Source: CAZXSK01 sp964642855
GTDB lineage: Bacteria > Planctomycetota > Phycisphaerae > SM23-33
Length of the DNA stretch: 35,904 nt
Assembly: GCA_964642855.1 (NCBI GenBank)
Contig: CAZXSK010000042.1
Span: forward strand, 1-35,904
Direction of reading: 5' to 3'
Below the pieces are notes generated by a model that had not been told where the DNA came from, ran no database searches, and saw only the letters and a list, made by a program, of their open reading frames with translations. The translations under genes and the position numbers were made by a program. Of this stretch, positions 8,731 to 17,232 are shown in pieces (within the stretch, counting starts at the first letter, position 1; the number at the start of each line of letters is the position of its first letter).

Positions 8731-9543
8731 TCAGCGACGGCGACGCCGCAGGGCGACCAGCCCGCCCATTGCAAGCAGGGTCATCGTGGCCGGCTCGGGA
8801 ACCACACTGCCGGAAACTGCGATGTCGTCGAAGATGATGGCCGCGTTGGAGTTCGCCATGGTGAGATAGAAACGGAACTCAACGGATTCGCCGCTGGCCA
8901 GATTCTGGAAACGGGAATCGCCGCTCAGATCGATGGTCTCGGACCGCAAGATATCGTCAGCCTGGTCGATCGCGGGCAGCGTACCGTCGTAGCCGCCGCC
9001 ATCGGTACCATCACCATATACGGTGCCGCCAAGCTTGTTGTCGCCATCGTAGAACGCAAGGGACGAGTCGAAATCGTTCGTCGTCAGATTCGACGTGATG
9101 AAGAAGCGTCGTCCGCCATCATTGTTGTCGTCGTCCCTGGCTGCGCGGAACGAGAGACTGTCGAGATTCAGATCGTATCCGGCAGCGGCCTCGATGGTGA
9201 TCGAGAAGTAGCTGCCTTGGTCTTGGGCATTGCCCAGATCATTTCCATTGCTGATTGCGGTGACCAGCTTGGGATTGTCCGTACCGAAAGGCGCGAGCCT
9301 CCATTTCTCAATGCCGGATGTCATCATGGGCACAATCTTGACCGGGCTGGCCAGGTTATCCGCCTGGCTGGAGGCATCGATCGAGCCCGGGCCACCATTG
9401 TCACTGGTCTCAAGATTGACCGGCCCCGAATAGGCGTCCGCATAGTTGTTGAGGGAGAACTCTGCGATGACCTCTGCCGACGCCGGAGCGGCGACGATCA
9501 GCGTCAATGCGACTGCGAGTGCTGCTGCGACCGAGACTTTCAT
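8731..9543 (-). CDS. PEP-CTERM secreted protein
   Basis: The product is 270 residues with a clean signal peptide (MKVSVAAALAVALTLIVAAPASA) and an Asp/Gly/Asn-rich beta-type body. It ends VPEPATMTLLAMGGLVALRRRRR, an intact PEP-CTERM tail. The ATG at 9543 follows TAAGGAGGT (9551-9559), a near-perfect Shine-Dalgarno sequence and the strongest in the window. The gene precedes the sulfatase on the same strand and faces away from the XylR-type regulator across a 293-bp intergenic region. The body resembles the jelly-roll or LamG-like domains often found with PEP-CTERM, but no specific function can be assigned. Confidence 0.88.
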   Translation of the reverse strand: MKVSVAAALAVALTLIVAAPASAEVIAEFSLNNYADAYSGPVNLETSDNGGPGSIDASSQADNLASPVKIVPMMTSGIEKWRLAPFGTDNPKLVTAISNGNDLGNAQDQGSYFSITIEAAAGYDLNLDSLSFRAARDDDNNDGGRRFFITSNLTTNDFDSSLAFYDGDNKLGGTVYGDGTDGGGYDGTLPAIDQADDILRSETIDLSGDSRFQNLASGESVEFRFYLTMANSNAAIIFDDIAVSGSVVPEPATMTLLAMGGLVALRRRRR

Positions 9544-9723
9544 GGGATTCTACCTCCTTACAGGCATTTCGAAAGATTGCGTCGTGCTTGGGCTCTGTGG
9601 GTGGCGGGTCTCGCTGAACAAGCCATCCATGCTTGTAGGATAGCGACCGATCCGTAATATGCTTCATCGTTTGCGTCAGAGTTCTTTCGATTTTCCATCA
9701 TGCCGGATAAGCTGTTTCATTTG

Positions 9724-9736
9724 AGTGTCTTACACT
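9724..9736. promoter_or_regulatory. Small inverted repeat in the divergent intergenic region
   Basis: AGTGT-CTT-ACACT forms 5-bp arms around a 3-nt centre. It lies between the divergent PEP-CTERM/sulfatase unit and the XylR-type regulator gene, where an operator for that regulator would be expected. I could not place clear promoters in 9544-9836 on either strand. Confidence 0.3.
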
Positions 9737-9836
9737 TCGGATACGGGGCGTAATTGCGGCGGTTTGGGTTCCCAGTTCCCGCCGGTTCGGGGTAGCATGT
9801 GGTGAAAGTCAGTCCGGGGGGATGGGGAGTTGCCGA

Positions 9837-11087
9837 ATGGCCGGTTCAGAGAAATCCATCGAGATCGCCATGCTGATCGAGGGGCACGAGATCTTCCTGT
9901 TCCTTGCGCTGCCCGGCCTGCGCCGCTTCTGCGACCAGCACCCCGAGGTGAATGTCACGGTGATCGCCGAGCCGAACCGGATCGATCTGCTCTCGCTGTC
10001 GCAGGCGCCGGACGGTATCCTCGGGTACCTGCAATCGGGGCGCATCCAGGAGTTCGTCCACCGCGGGGACATACCCGCTGTGTCGATCCTGCGTACGTCC
10101 GACGATACGATCCCCAGCGTCGGCAGCGACGACGAGCTCATCGGAAGGATGGCTGCGGAGTACTTCCTGGGCAAGCAGTTCCTCAGTTTCGGGTACTTTC
10201 ATGATGGCAGCGAGCGCATCTCGGAGGTCCGCCAGCGGGGATACAGGCAGCGCCTGCGGGAGGCCGGCCATCCGTGCGCGGTCTTCACCAGCGGGGCCAG
10301 AACGGCCGCTAAGGGCAGGTGGTACTACGAGGACCAGATTCCCGACCTGGCCGATTGGCTGCTGGACACCCCCAGGCCGTTGGCCCTGTTCTGCCCGAAC
10401 GACACGCACGGACAGCGGGCGATCAACGCCTGTGAGCTGGCCGGCCTGTGTGTGCCCGACGACGTAGCCGTCCTCGCCGTCAGCGGCAAGGACATTCTCT
10501 GCCAGTTCTGCAAACCGCCCCTGTCAGCCATCAAGTCCGACCTGCCGGGCATCGCCTACGCAGCGGCCTGCTGGCTTCTTGACCGCATCCGGGGCCGGGA
10601 TGACGACGAGCGTCTCGTCCGCGTCGTTCCCCCCCTGGGGGTCATCGAACGGGCCTCCACCGACACGTTCCCCGTGAGCGACAGGCCCGTCGCGCGGGCC
10701 ATGCACTTCATCAAGGACCACCTCGCCGATCCGATCGGTGTCAGCGACCTCGCCGAAGCGGCAGAGGTGTCACGCAGCAGTCTGGAAAGGCGGTTCCGCA
10801 AGGCGCTGGGGTGCACCCCCGGACAGGCCATCCGGAAGATCCGCACCGATCGGGCCCTGCACATGCTGGCCGATACCGACCTGCCCCTGCTGGAAATCGC
10901 ACTGGCTTGCGGGTTCGGCGGCGCGCCGCAGTTCAGTGCCCAGATCAAGAACACCACCGGCCTGACGCCCACCGAATACCGAGACCGGCTCCAGAGAGTC
11001 TGGCCTGGCGATGGTATCGACAACGGCGCGGAGCCCCCGGCTCGACGATCGGGCAGGCCGGCGCACGACAAGGACGGCCGCCCCTAG
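9837..11087 (+). CDS. XylR-type transcriptional regulator (LacI-like sensor plus AraC HTH)
   Basis: The 416-residue protein has the architecture of E. coli XylR. Residues about 10-270 form a LacI/periplasmic-binding-like sugar-sensing domain, with landmarks RGYRQRLREAGHPCAVF, LALFCPNDTHGQRAINAC and VPDDVAVLAVSGKD. A C-terminal AraC-type pair of helix-turn-helices follows (VSDLAEAAEVSRSSLERRF and LPLLEIALACGFGGAPQFS). I chose the ATG at 9837 because GGGGAG lies just upstream; an in-frame ATG at 9822 is the alternative. Its position opposite the sulfatase unit suggests local control in response to a released sugar (inference). Directly after its TAG, in the same frame, begins the truncated copy of the RAM gene. 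Confidence 0.9.
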   Translation: MAGSEKSIEIAMLIEGHEIFLFLALPGLRRFCDQHPEVNVTVIAEPNRIDLLSLSQAPDGILGYLQSGRIQEFVHRGDIPAVSILRTSDDTIPSVGSDDELIGRMAAEYFLGKQFLSFGYFHDGSERISEVRQRGYRQRLREAGHPCAVFTSGARTAAKGRWYYEDQIPDLADWLLDTPRPLALFCPNDTHGQRAINACELAGLCVPDDVAVLAVSGKDILCQFCKPPLSAIKSDLPGIAYAAACWLLDRIRGRDDDERLVRVVPPLGVIERASTDTFPVSDRPVARAMHFIKDHLADPIGVSDLAEAAEVSRSSLERRFRKALGCTPGQAIRKIRTDRALHMLADTDLPLLEIALACGFGGAPQFSAQIKNTTGLTPTEYRDRLQRVWPGDGIDNGAEPPARRSGRPAHDKDGRP

Positions 11088-11252
11088 CCCGTCGCCGTCG
11101 CCCGGGTGAAGGAGAATGAGCAGCTCTCCGAGCTTGTCGGCGAGCACCTGCTTCCCGTCGAGGGCATCGCCCGCACCGAAACGCTCATCGCTTTCGGCCA
11201 GTACGGCGATTACGACCTGCAGCGGATGCTCCCCATCGGCGGCGCGGGGTGA
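11088..11252 (+). pseudogene. Truncated 3' copy of the RAM (Lrp/AsnC) gene
   Basis: 54 open codons (VAVARVKENEQLSELVGEHL and on) match the C-terminal half of the protein at 5236-5517, ending at its own TGA. There are no indels. About 15 base changes include seven amino-acid replacements, among them Arg to Gly and two Phe/Ser changes near the end. It has no start codon or ribosome site and begins in frame one codon after the regulator's TAG. It is best read as a duplicated or displaced 3' end. The 208 bases from 11253 to 11460 show no gene. Confidence 0.85.
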
Positions 11253-11460
11253 TCCCGGACAGCCATGGATAACCGGGGGCAGCCAAAGTGCCCGAGGTCA
11301 ACCAGGCCGAGTCCGACGCCCGGCCAATGCCCCCACCACGGGTTTCCTCACGCCCGCAGCCCTGTGGTTTCCGTACCCCGGACCTCCGTCCCCCGCCGGC
11401 AGGGAGGTCTGCTGTCCCGTCGGGACCTCGTTGAGGCCCCTGGCCGGCGGCGAGATTCGT

Positions 11461-12000
11461 TCACACACTCCTGTCCGAGCGGGGAATCATGCGATGGATA
11501 ATGCGATGGTTCAACTCCTGCACGGCATTGCGGTTGCTGTCCCAGTGGAGCATCTCGCGACACGTCTCGTGATCGGCCCAACGATAGTCCGTGTGCTCCC
11601 CGCCGATCCGCAGATCCCCGGGCCCCACGTGTACTGCGAACGTAAACTCGGGCACGACCAGCACGTCAGGCCCCCATCGCAGCGAGCCTGCCAGTTCAAG
11701 AACAGGCACGGTGCTCTGCGAATCGAGAGGAAAGAGATGGCACTCAAGAGGAATTCCAGCCTCCTCTTTCGCTTCGCGCCGGGCGGCTTCGATAGGCAGC
11801 TCCCCGCCCTCGCCGCCGCCGGCGATGAACTGCCAGTACCCGGCATCGGCCCGCCGGAAGAGAGCATACTCGATCCCATCGGAGACCTCCCGATAGGGTA
11901 AGACAAGGACCTGGAAGGGCGCTCTTCCTTCCCCCTCCCAGCGAGCTTCTGGGTTCGGCAATCCAGTCTCCTGTCCTGACTGTCTGTACCGACGCTCCAT
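11461..12000 (-). CDS. Nudix hydrolase
   Basis: The product is 179 residues from the ATG at 12000; a TTG nine codons upstream is the alternative. It carries a complete Nudix box, G-x5-E-x7-REAKEEAGI, within GGGEGGELPIEAARREAKEEAGI, so it should cleave a nucleoside diphosphate linked to another group using Mg2+. The fold context (QVLVLPYREV before, WADHETCREML after) resembles dihydroneopterin-triphosphate or dATP pyrophosphohydrolase-like members (NudB type), but substrate cannot be fixed. The gene has no good Shine-Dalgarno. Instead TACAAT sits exactly 7 nt before the ATG, pointing to a leaderless transcript. It is convergent with the RAM-gene fragment. Confidence 0.9.
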   Translation of the reverse strand: MERRYRQSGQETGLPNPEARWEGEGRAPFQVLVLPYREVSDGIEYALFRRADAGYWQFIAGGGEGGELPIEAARREAKEEAGIPLECHLFPLDSQSTVPVLELAGSLRWGPDVLVVPEFTFAVHVGPGDLRIGGEHTDYRWADHETCREMLHWDSNRNAVQELNHRIIHRMIPRSDRSV

Positions 12001-12007
12001 GGCAGGG

Positions 12008-12013
12008 ATTGTA
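12008..12013 (-). promoter_or_regulatory. -10 element placing the Nudix start at or near +1
   Basis: On the minus strand TACAAT is followed by CCCTGCC and then ATG. A start site 7 nt past the -10 would coincide with the first codon. A weak -35 (TTTCTC) lies 17 bases upstream. Confidence 0.4.
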
Positions 12014-12066
12014 CCCCCCGCCTGCAACAGGAGAAAGCCTTCGGTGTGAACTTGCGGCGGGCGACT

Positions 12067-14370
12067 TCAGTCTGCCGGGGACGGGGACTGGCGCCGGCCG
12101 GCCGGTCCAACGTTGCGGATCTCCACGCGGTGGAAGATGATATCGCACTGGTGGGCGCCCACGGCCAGGGCGTCGTCGCCCTTGAGGCCCCAGACGCCAG
12201 AGGTGCTGAGCTGGCTGGCCTTGCCCTTCCACTGCAGGAACCCCTTGCCGTCGAGGCTGGCGGATACGGAGACCTTGTCATCATCGACGAACATCCGCAC
12301 CGTGACGGTGTGGACCTGGTTGTTGGCGATATCGAGCTTGGTGGTGGTGGGGTTGTTGTTGGCCTGGCGACGGTCGATCCACTCCAGGCCGCTCGCCCTG
12401 CCGCCCCAGCCATCGAGGTTCAGGTTGCATCGTCGGTCACCGACGGGCAGGCCGATGAAGATTCCTTCGGTGCCTTTGGTGCGGGAGAATTGCACTTTCA
12501 ACACGTAGCTGCCCCGGGGCCGCAATGGAATCGCCAGCAGGCCGAAATCCGAAGCCGAAAGCTTCATGCCCACCGAGGCGGATTTCCAGGTACCCCGTCG
12601 GGCGTGCTTCTTGATTTCGACCTGGGCCAGTGCATTACCCCACCCGACCCCGCTATCCAGCGAAGCCTTGGCCATGAGCACCTTCTGCGCGAGGGCCTGG
12701 GCCCGGGCCTGCTGGGCCGCGGTCAGTTTGCCCCTGTCCGGCAGGCCGGTCAGCTCCTTCTCCGCCCGCTCGAGCAGCAGCGACCGCCCAAGGCCCCGGG
12801 CTTCGTAGTGGATCTCCGTCAGCCACCCGGAGTAGGTCAGCGACTGCTCGACGTCGCGGCTGTCCTTGCGGGCGAGGACGAGCCCCGTCCGCCAGTGTTC
12901 GGGCGTGCGATCGGCCTGCACCGCAGCCGGGCTGAGGGGGTTCCCGAGCCTCAGTAGATGCAGCCTCGCCAGGCGGAGAGCGTTCTCCCGGGACGGGTCT
13001 TCCCTGAAATCAGCCTCCAGCGTCGAGGCCTTTCCCAGGGCATCGAGCAGGTCCCCGTGGGACCTGACGACCCGGGCGACCCAGGGCAGGCCTGCGTCCT
13101 CGACGGGCTGGAGGTGCTCCAGCAGCTTCCGGCAGCTTGCCTCGGCGGCGTTCCATTTCCGGTCGATCAGGAGGCCGGTCACGTCGGCTCGCAGTTGCTG
13201 CACCTCGGATCGCAGGTTGACGCTGATGGCCTGAGTGGCGAAGGCCTTGGTCTGTTCGTAGGGGCTGGAACTGGCGATTTCGCCCAGCGAGGCGAGGGCG
13301 TCGGTCCCCTGCAGGCGGAGGGCCTCGATCGCGCGGGCGTGCCGAAGTGCTTCCTTCTCCTCCAGCGGCAGGCCGCGGAGGTCGTCGAGGATCTCGCGGA
13401 TCCGGGCGCGAGCTTCGGGCGAATCGGTGCGGCGCAGCGCGGTGCGCAGGACCCCCTCGACAGGCGATCCCAGCGCGGTCAGTGATCGGCTGGCCTGCTC
13501 GCGCTTGCGCCAATCACGGTGGCTGAGCTGCTTGACCAGCGCGGCTGCCTTGTCGGCATCAAGGTCCCCGCCAAGCCGGGCGGTAAGGAACTTACGTGCC
13601 CCGGCCCCGCCGCCGGTCAGGCGGGCCATGGCAGCCATCGCAAGGGCGGGCTTGTCGGAAGCGGCGAGGGCCTTCCAGCTTGCGGCCAGTTCGGAATCGT
13701 CCGGCTGGTACAGGTCGCTCAACGCCTCGACCCGCACGGATCGCACGAGCCACTGTGCGTTGCGGGCATCGGGCGAGCCGACGAGGGTGATCTCTGCGTG
13801 GTCCTCGGTGTGGGCGAACAGGTACACCAGTTCGTAAACGGCTGTTGCGTTGGCGTCGGCCTTGCCGGTTTCGGAGGCGGCGGTATTGGCGGGAAAATGC
13901 CCCCTCGCGCCGGAGAGCGGGAAGGCCTGCGGCGGCCCGGGCTCGTCGGACGGTGCGATCGAGAAGCTCGTCTTTACGCCGGCCGGGGCATCGGAAACCG
14001 ACAGCGACCACCCGCCTCCCGCCTGGCCGGTCCAGGGGCCTCGGAGTTCGAGGTCCACGTGCACGACGAGGGCTTTGTGTTCGGGAAGGCTACGAAGGCT
14101 TCGGCGGATCGCGTCGCGGTCGAGGGGGCCCAGTGCGCTGGCGTTGTCCTTGCCCACCTTGACGCGCGGCAGGGACTTGCCCCACCCGTCGGCGTTCTGG
14201 TTGAAATCGGATGCGTAGACGGTTTCCCGGGAGGGACCGCCCTGCTGTTCGCCGGAGACGGGGCATGCCAGAAGCAGCCCGGCCAGCAGGATCAGCCACA
14301 CGGTCGCCCTGCGGACCCCGCGGGCGGGCGGTGCGATGGCAGTGCTTTGGAGGTGGGGAAAGTCGATCAT
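12067..14370 (-). CDS. Large secreted or lipid-anchored HEAT/LamG-like protein
   Basis: This is a 767-residue protein of planctomycete style. The N-terminus has a hydrophobic stretch ending LLLACPVSG, compatible with a lipobox (LLAC) or an ordinary signal peptide. Residues about 60-230 appear beta-rich. Residues about 245-340 contain helical HEAT-like repeats (LSHRDWRKREQASRSLTAL, ALRRTDSPEARARIREIL). The middle is alpha-helical. The last 150 residues (FSRTKGTEGIFIGLPVGDR, then LDIANNQVHTVTVRMFVDD) look like a concanavalin/LamG-like module, similar to DUF1080/DUF1583-type C-termini in Planctomycetes. No catalytic motif is evident. The start is the only ATG near the signal sequence, but its ribosome site is weak. 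It is probably a surface or periplasmic binding or scaffold protein. Confidence 0.75.
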   Translation of the reverse strand: MIDFPHLQSTAIAPPARGVRRATVWLILLAGLLLACPVSGEQQGGPSRETVYASDFNQNADGWGKSLPRVKVGKDNASALGPLDRDAIRRSLRSLPEHKALVVHVDLELRGPWTGQAGGGWSLSVSDAPAGVKTSFSIAPSDEPGPPQAFPLSGARGHFPANTAASETGKADANATAVYELVYLFAHTEDHAEITLVGSPDARNAQWLVRSVRVEALSDLYQPDDSELAASWKALAASDKPALAMAAMARLTGGGAGARKFLTARLGGDLDADKAAALVKQLSHRDWRKREQASRSLTALGSPVEGVLRTALRRTDSPEARARIREILDDLRGLPLEEKEALRHARAIEALRLQGTDALASLGEIASSSPYEQTKAFATQAISVNLRSEVQQLRADVTGLLIDRKWNAAEASCRKLLEHLQPVEDAGLPWVARVVRSHGDLLDALGKASTLEADFREDPSRENALRLARLHLLRLGNPLSPAAVQADRTPEHWRTGLVLARKDSRDVEQSLTYSGWLTEIHYEARGLGRSLLLERAEKELTGLPDRGKLTAAQQARAQALAQKVLMAKASLDSGVGWGNALAQVEIKKHARRGTWKSASVGMKLSASDFGLLAIPLRPRGSYVLKVQFSRTKGTEGIFIGLPVGDRRCNLNLDGWGGRASGLEWIDRRQANNNPTTTKLDIANNQVHTVTVRMFVDDDKVSVSASLDGKGFLQWKGKASQLSTSGVWGLKGDDALAVGAHQCDIIFHRVEIRNVGPAGRRQSPSPAD

Positions 14371-14473
14371 GCTTTCATGGTAGGGACGAGCGGGGCGGCG
14401 TCAAGTTCCGTCGCGGGAGATCGCCTCGGCCGGGGAAATGCGTATTTTCGGGGGCCTGCGAGTGACCCCCCAA

Positions 14474-14503
14474 CTTTGCATGGGGAATAGTGATTATGCA
14501 AAG
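14474..14503. promoter_or_regulatory. Perfect 8-bp inverted repeat, likely operator
   Basis: CTTTGCAT (14474-14481) and ATGCAAAG (14496-14503) are perfect inverted arms around 14 bases. A third half-site ATGCAA (14510-14515) repeats directly 14 bases further on. It sits in the 293-bp divergent region between the HEAT/LamG protein and the flagellin-like gene, upstream of the sigma-28-like promoter. Confidence 0.5.
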
Positions 14504-14583
14504 CCAGCAATGCAAGAATGTTACGATTGAATGCGTGGGGACTACGCACTTTCTATGGCCGGGAGAAATTGTGAATTTTAGGC

Positions 14584-14610
14584 TTAAGTAGCGGGTCGAA
14601 GTCTCGATAG
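14584..14610 (+). promoter_or_regulatory. Sigma-28 (FliA)-like promoter of the flagellin gene
   Basis: TTAAGTAG, an 11-base spacer and CTCGATAG follow the flagellar sigma-28 layout TAAAGTTT-N11-GCCGATAA. Each box matches at 5 of 8 positions and the spacing is exact. The start codon is 54 bases downstream. A flagellin-like product makes this assignment plausible. Confidence 0.5.
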
Positions 14611-14663
14611 GGGTGCGGCCTGCGTGTTGGCGTCCATGGTGGGCGCAGAGAGGAGTGTCAGCA

Positions 14664-15556
14664 ATGGTTGACAGCATAGGATCTCTCAGTTCGAACGCGT
14701 CGCAGTTCAACCCGTTCAAGGTGTCCAGTGCGGATACCTTGGTCGACGCGATTCGCGAGAAAGTGAAGGAAGAGACAGGCGCTGCGGAGAATGACCTCGA
14801 TCAGAGCAAGGTCACGTATCGCCGGCACGTCGAGTCGATGCAGGATCGGATCTCCGATGCCCGCACCGGCCTGGCGAGAACCGAAACCGCGATGGCCGCG
14901 GTATGGGAGGTGAAGACGAGTCTGTCGCGCATGAAGGTTATCGCCCAAGAGGTCAGCGAGTCCTCGATCAGTGAAGAAGACCGAGCCAATCTGGCCGAGG
15001 AATTTGCCGCACTGGCTGCGGGCATCAACGAAACGGTCCAGAACACCCGCGCTGACGGCAAGGGTCTTCTCGACGGCAAGGAGGGGGCCCTGGCCAACCT
15101 CAATGCCACACAGGGACTGACCCTGGACGAATCGGCGGTCGACAAGATCGAGACCGCCCTCCAGGACACCAGCCTGGCCGAGAACAGCCTGGAGTCCCGC
15201 AAGGACCGGCAGACGCTCGAGTTGCAGAACACCACCCGTGCCCTCGAGGACTACCAGAGCTCGGAAGAGAAGATCAACTCGTACGAAACCGCCAGCGACA
15301 NNNNNNNNNNNNNNNNNNNNNNNNNNNNNNNNNNNNNNNNNNNNNNNNNNNNNNNNNNNNNNNNNNNNNNNNNNNNNNNNNNNNNNNNNNNNNNNNNNNN
15401 GAGGACTACCAGAGCTCGGAAGAGAAGATCAACTCGTACGAAACCGCCAGCGACAACGCCCAGGCCACTCGCAACATGCTGCTGGCCAGGTCGTCGATGG
15501 CTACACTGGCCCAGAGCAACATCCCCGCGACCAACGCCCTGTTCCTGCTGTCCTAG
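14664..15556 (+). CDS. Short flagellin-like protein (gene interrupted by artificial gap)
   Basis: The ATG at 14664 follows GAGAGGAG. The protein begins MVDSIGSLSSNASQFNPF and has a long helical segment with a flagellin D1 signature (ETAMAAVWEVKTSLSRMKVIAQEV, EDRANLAEEFAALAAGINET, ADGKGLLDG). It ends NMLLARSSMATLAQSNIPAT followed by a Leu-rich tail, the classic flagellin C-terminal D0 helix. Removing the 100 N plus one copy of the flanking 55-bp duplicate restores one frame of 246 codons (245 residues), shorter than most flagellins and lacking the variable D2/D3 region. The canonical N-terminal block (RLSSG, AAGLAI) is missing. No other flagellar genes are in the window. Confidence 0.85.
15301..15400. 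other. 100-N scaffold gap with identical 55-bp flanks
   Basis: 15246-15300 and 15401-15455 are identical over all 55 bases. The N run has the default length of 100. The two contigs therefore overlap, and the true gap size is most likely minus 55, with no sequence missing. Collapsing the overlap restores the flagellin reading frame exactly (637 + 101 = 738 bases). Confidence 0.93.
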
Positions 15557-15590
15557 CCACATCGGCAGGACGGGCATTCTTCACGCGACC

Positions 15591-15622
15591 AGGCCCCCGC
15601 CCTCCACGGGTGGGGGCCTTTC
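15591..15622 (+). terminator. Intrinsic terminator of the flagellin gene
   Basis: AGGCCCCCGCCC and GGGTGGGGGCCT form a 12-bp stem (one G-T pair) with a TCCAC loop, followed by TTTCTC. It lies 35 bases past the flagellin stop. It abuts the end of the convergent membrane-protein gene and may serve both directions. Confidence 0.85.
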
Positions 15623-17232
15623 TCATGCGCCCGGCGAGCGACTCGTTGCTTCCGTCCTCAGCGGGGCAAGGTACAGACGGCTTCGGGGGTAGGTGCGGTA
15701 GAGTTCCGGCCTGCCGACGCGCCGGCGGGCGGGGCCCAGCCCGTCGAGCACCTCTTCCAGCGTCCTGCCCGGGCCGACCACGATCGCAGCCCGACCGGCC
15801 GAGGGATTGTCGACGGCAACGAACGGCTGGCGGTACTCCGGCTGGAACATCAGGTAGTAGACAAGCGGCGGTCCGGCGGGGAGTGCCCAGACGAGCACGG
15901 TCCGGCCGTCGGACAGGCCGGCCAGGTCTTCGGCCACGAGTTGGGCGTCGGTCGCGGTCCGGCTGTCCTCGGAGATCAGGTACTCCCGGTTGTGCGTCTG
16001 CCACGCCGAGAAGCCCGCGCCGAACAACGCCAGGGCCGCGACCACCACGACGGCCTGGACCTTCCTGCCCGACAGGCGCAAACGCATCACGCCCGCGCCG
16101 AGTCCTGCGCCCGCGACGGCCAATACCCAAGGCCAGGCGAACATCCATACGCGCGGAAACGCGACCCGCCGCTGCACGATCGACGCCAACGGGAATGCCA
16201 CACACGCCGCCAGCGGCAGCACCGACAGCCATCGTCCCCGGCGGAGCAGAATACCCCACGCCAGCAGAAGCCCCGCGAGGATCAGCCCGAGCATCAGGGG
16301 CCCGGCGTCGCGCGTCCAGTCGCCCAGGATCCGAAGTCCCACGTTGTCCAGCGACCGTACGACGCGGTCCAGCGCCTGGGGCGTTACGAACCGGTTGGCG
16401 ACCAGGCTCGCCCAGCCGCTCTCGGCGGCGACGGGCAGGTACAGCACCGCCCCCAGCGCGGCCGCCCCGGCCGTGGCGGCGACAATCCGCAGCAACTGCA
16501 GCCGACGGTCGCTCCCCCGCCGTCCGACCATCGCTGCGAAGACCATCAGCCCGGCAACAATCGCGATCGGGTAGAGCATGACCGGAACGGTCAGCAATCC
16601 CAGCGCCCCCACCGCGGAGAAGCTGATCCAGTTCCACCGGACCCGAGGCTGCTCGATGCATTGCACGCCGAGGATGGCAAGCCCGACAGCTGCGAGGCAG
16701 AGCATGGAGTACCCCCGCGCGTTGACGGAGTACTCGACCATCAGGCTGGAGCAGGCGACCATACCCGCGGCGAGAAGGCCGGCGAAGCGCGAACCCGAGA
16801 GCTTTCGGGCGAGCAGGCCCGTCAGCGGGATCAGCACGCAGCCTGCCAGGAACGCGGGCGTGCGGATCGCCCACGGCCAGGGTCCGGCCAGTTGCACCGT
16901 CGCCCAGACGCCCACCGTGTGGAGCACGTGGTTGTTCGGCACGCCGTAGTTGAAGAGTTCGGACCCGTCGGCCGGGGCGGCGAAGTTCAGGTACGTAAAC
17001 GCTTCGTCGTAGCGCATCGGGTGCATGAGTCGCTCGGCCCGCAGCGCCACGCCGGCAAGCGTAATCGCCAGCATCGCAAAGGCGACCGCACCGTGCATGG
17101 CCGGGAGCTTGCCTCCCTTGGCATCGCTACCGGCCGGTGGATCGTCGACCTGCCGCTGGCCAGCCCCCCCGGCCGGGGTCGCGGCGGGAGACCTGCGCCC
17201 ATTCCGCCGGCGCTGCTCACGTCGTCGCACGT

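Noticed and set aside
5881..9657. 1,258-codon plus-strand open frame antisense to the sulfatase and PEP-CTERM genes
   Set aside because: It spans two well-supported minus-strand genes and their intergenic space. The translated product has shadow composition (Val/Gly/Arg/Asp) and no recognisable domain.
6037..11087. TAG readthrough or amber recoding, because both the sulfatase and the regulator have open frames after TAG
   Set aside because: TAG ends many clearly terminated genes here (PtsP, EIIA, antiporter, PilZ, HldD, flagellin, LTxxQ protein), and no pyrrolysine genes are seen. The regulator case is explained by the duplicated RAM fragment.
15246..15455. True tandem duplication inside the flagellin gene
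   Set aside because: Exact 55-bp identity at both contig ends, a 100-N default gap and perfect frame restoration on collapse point to an assembly overlap.
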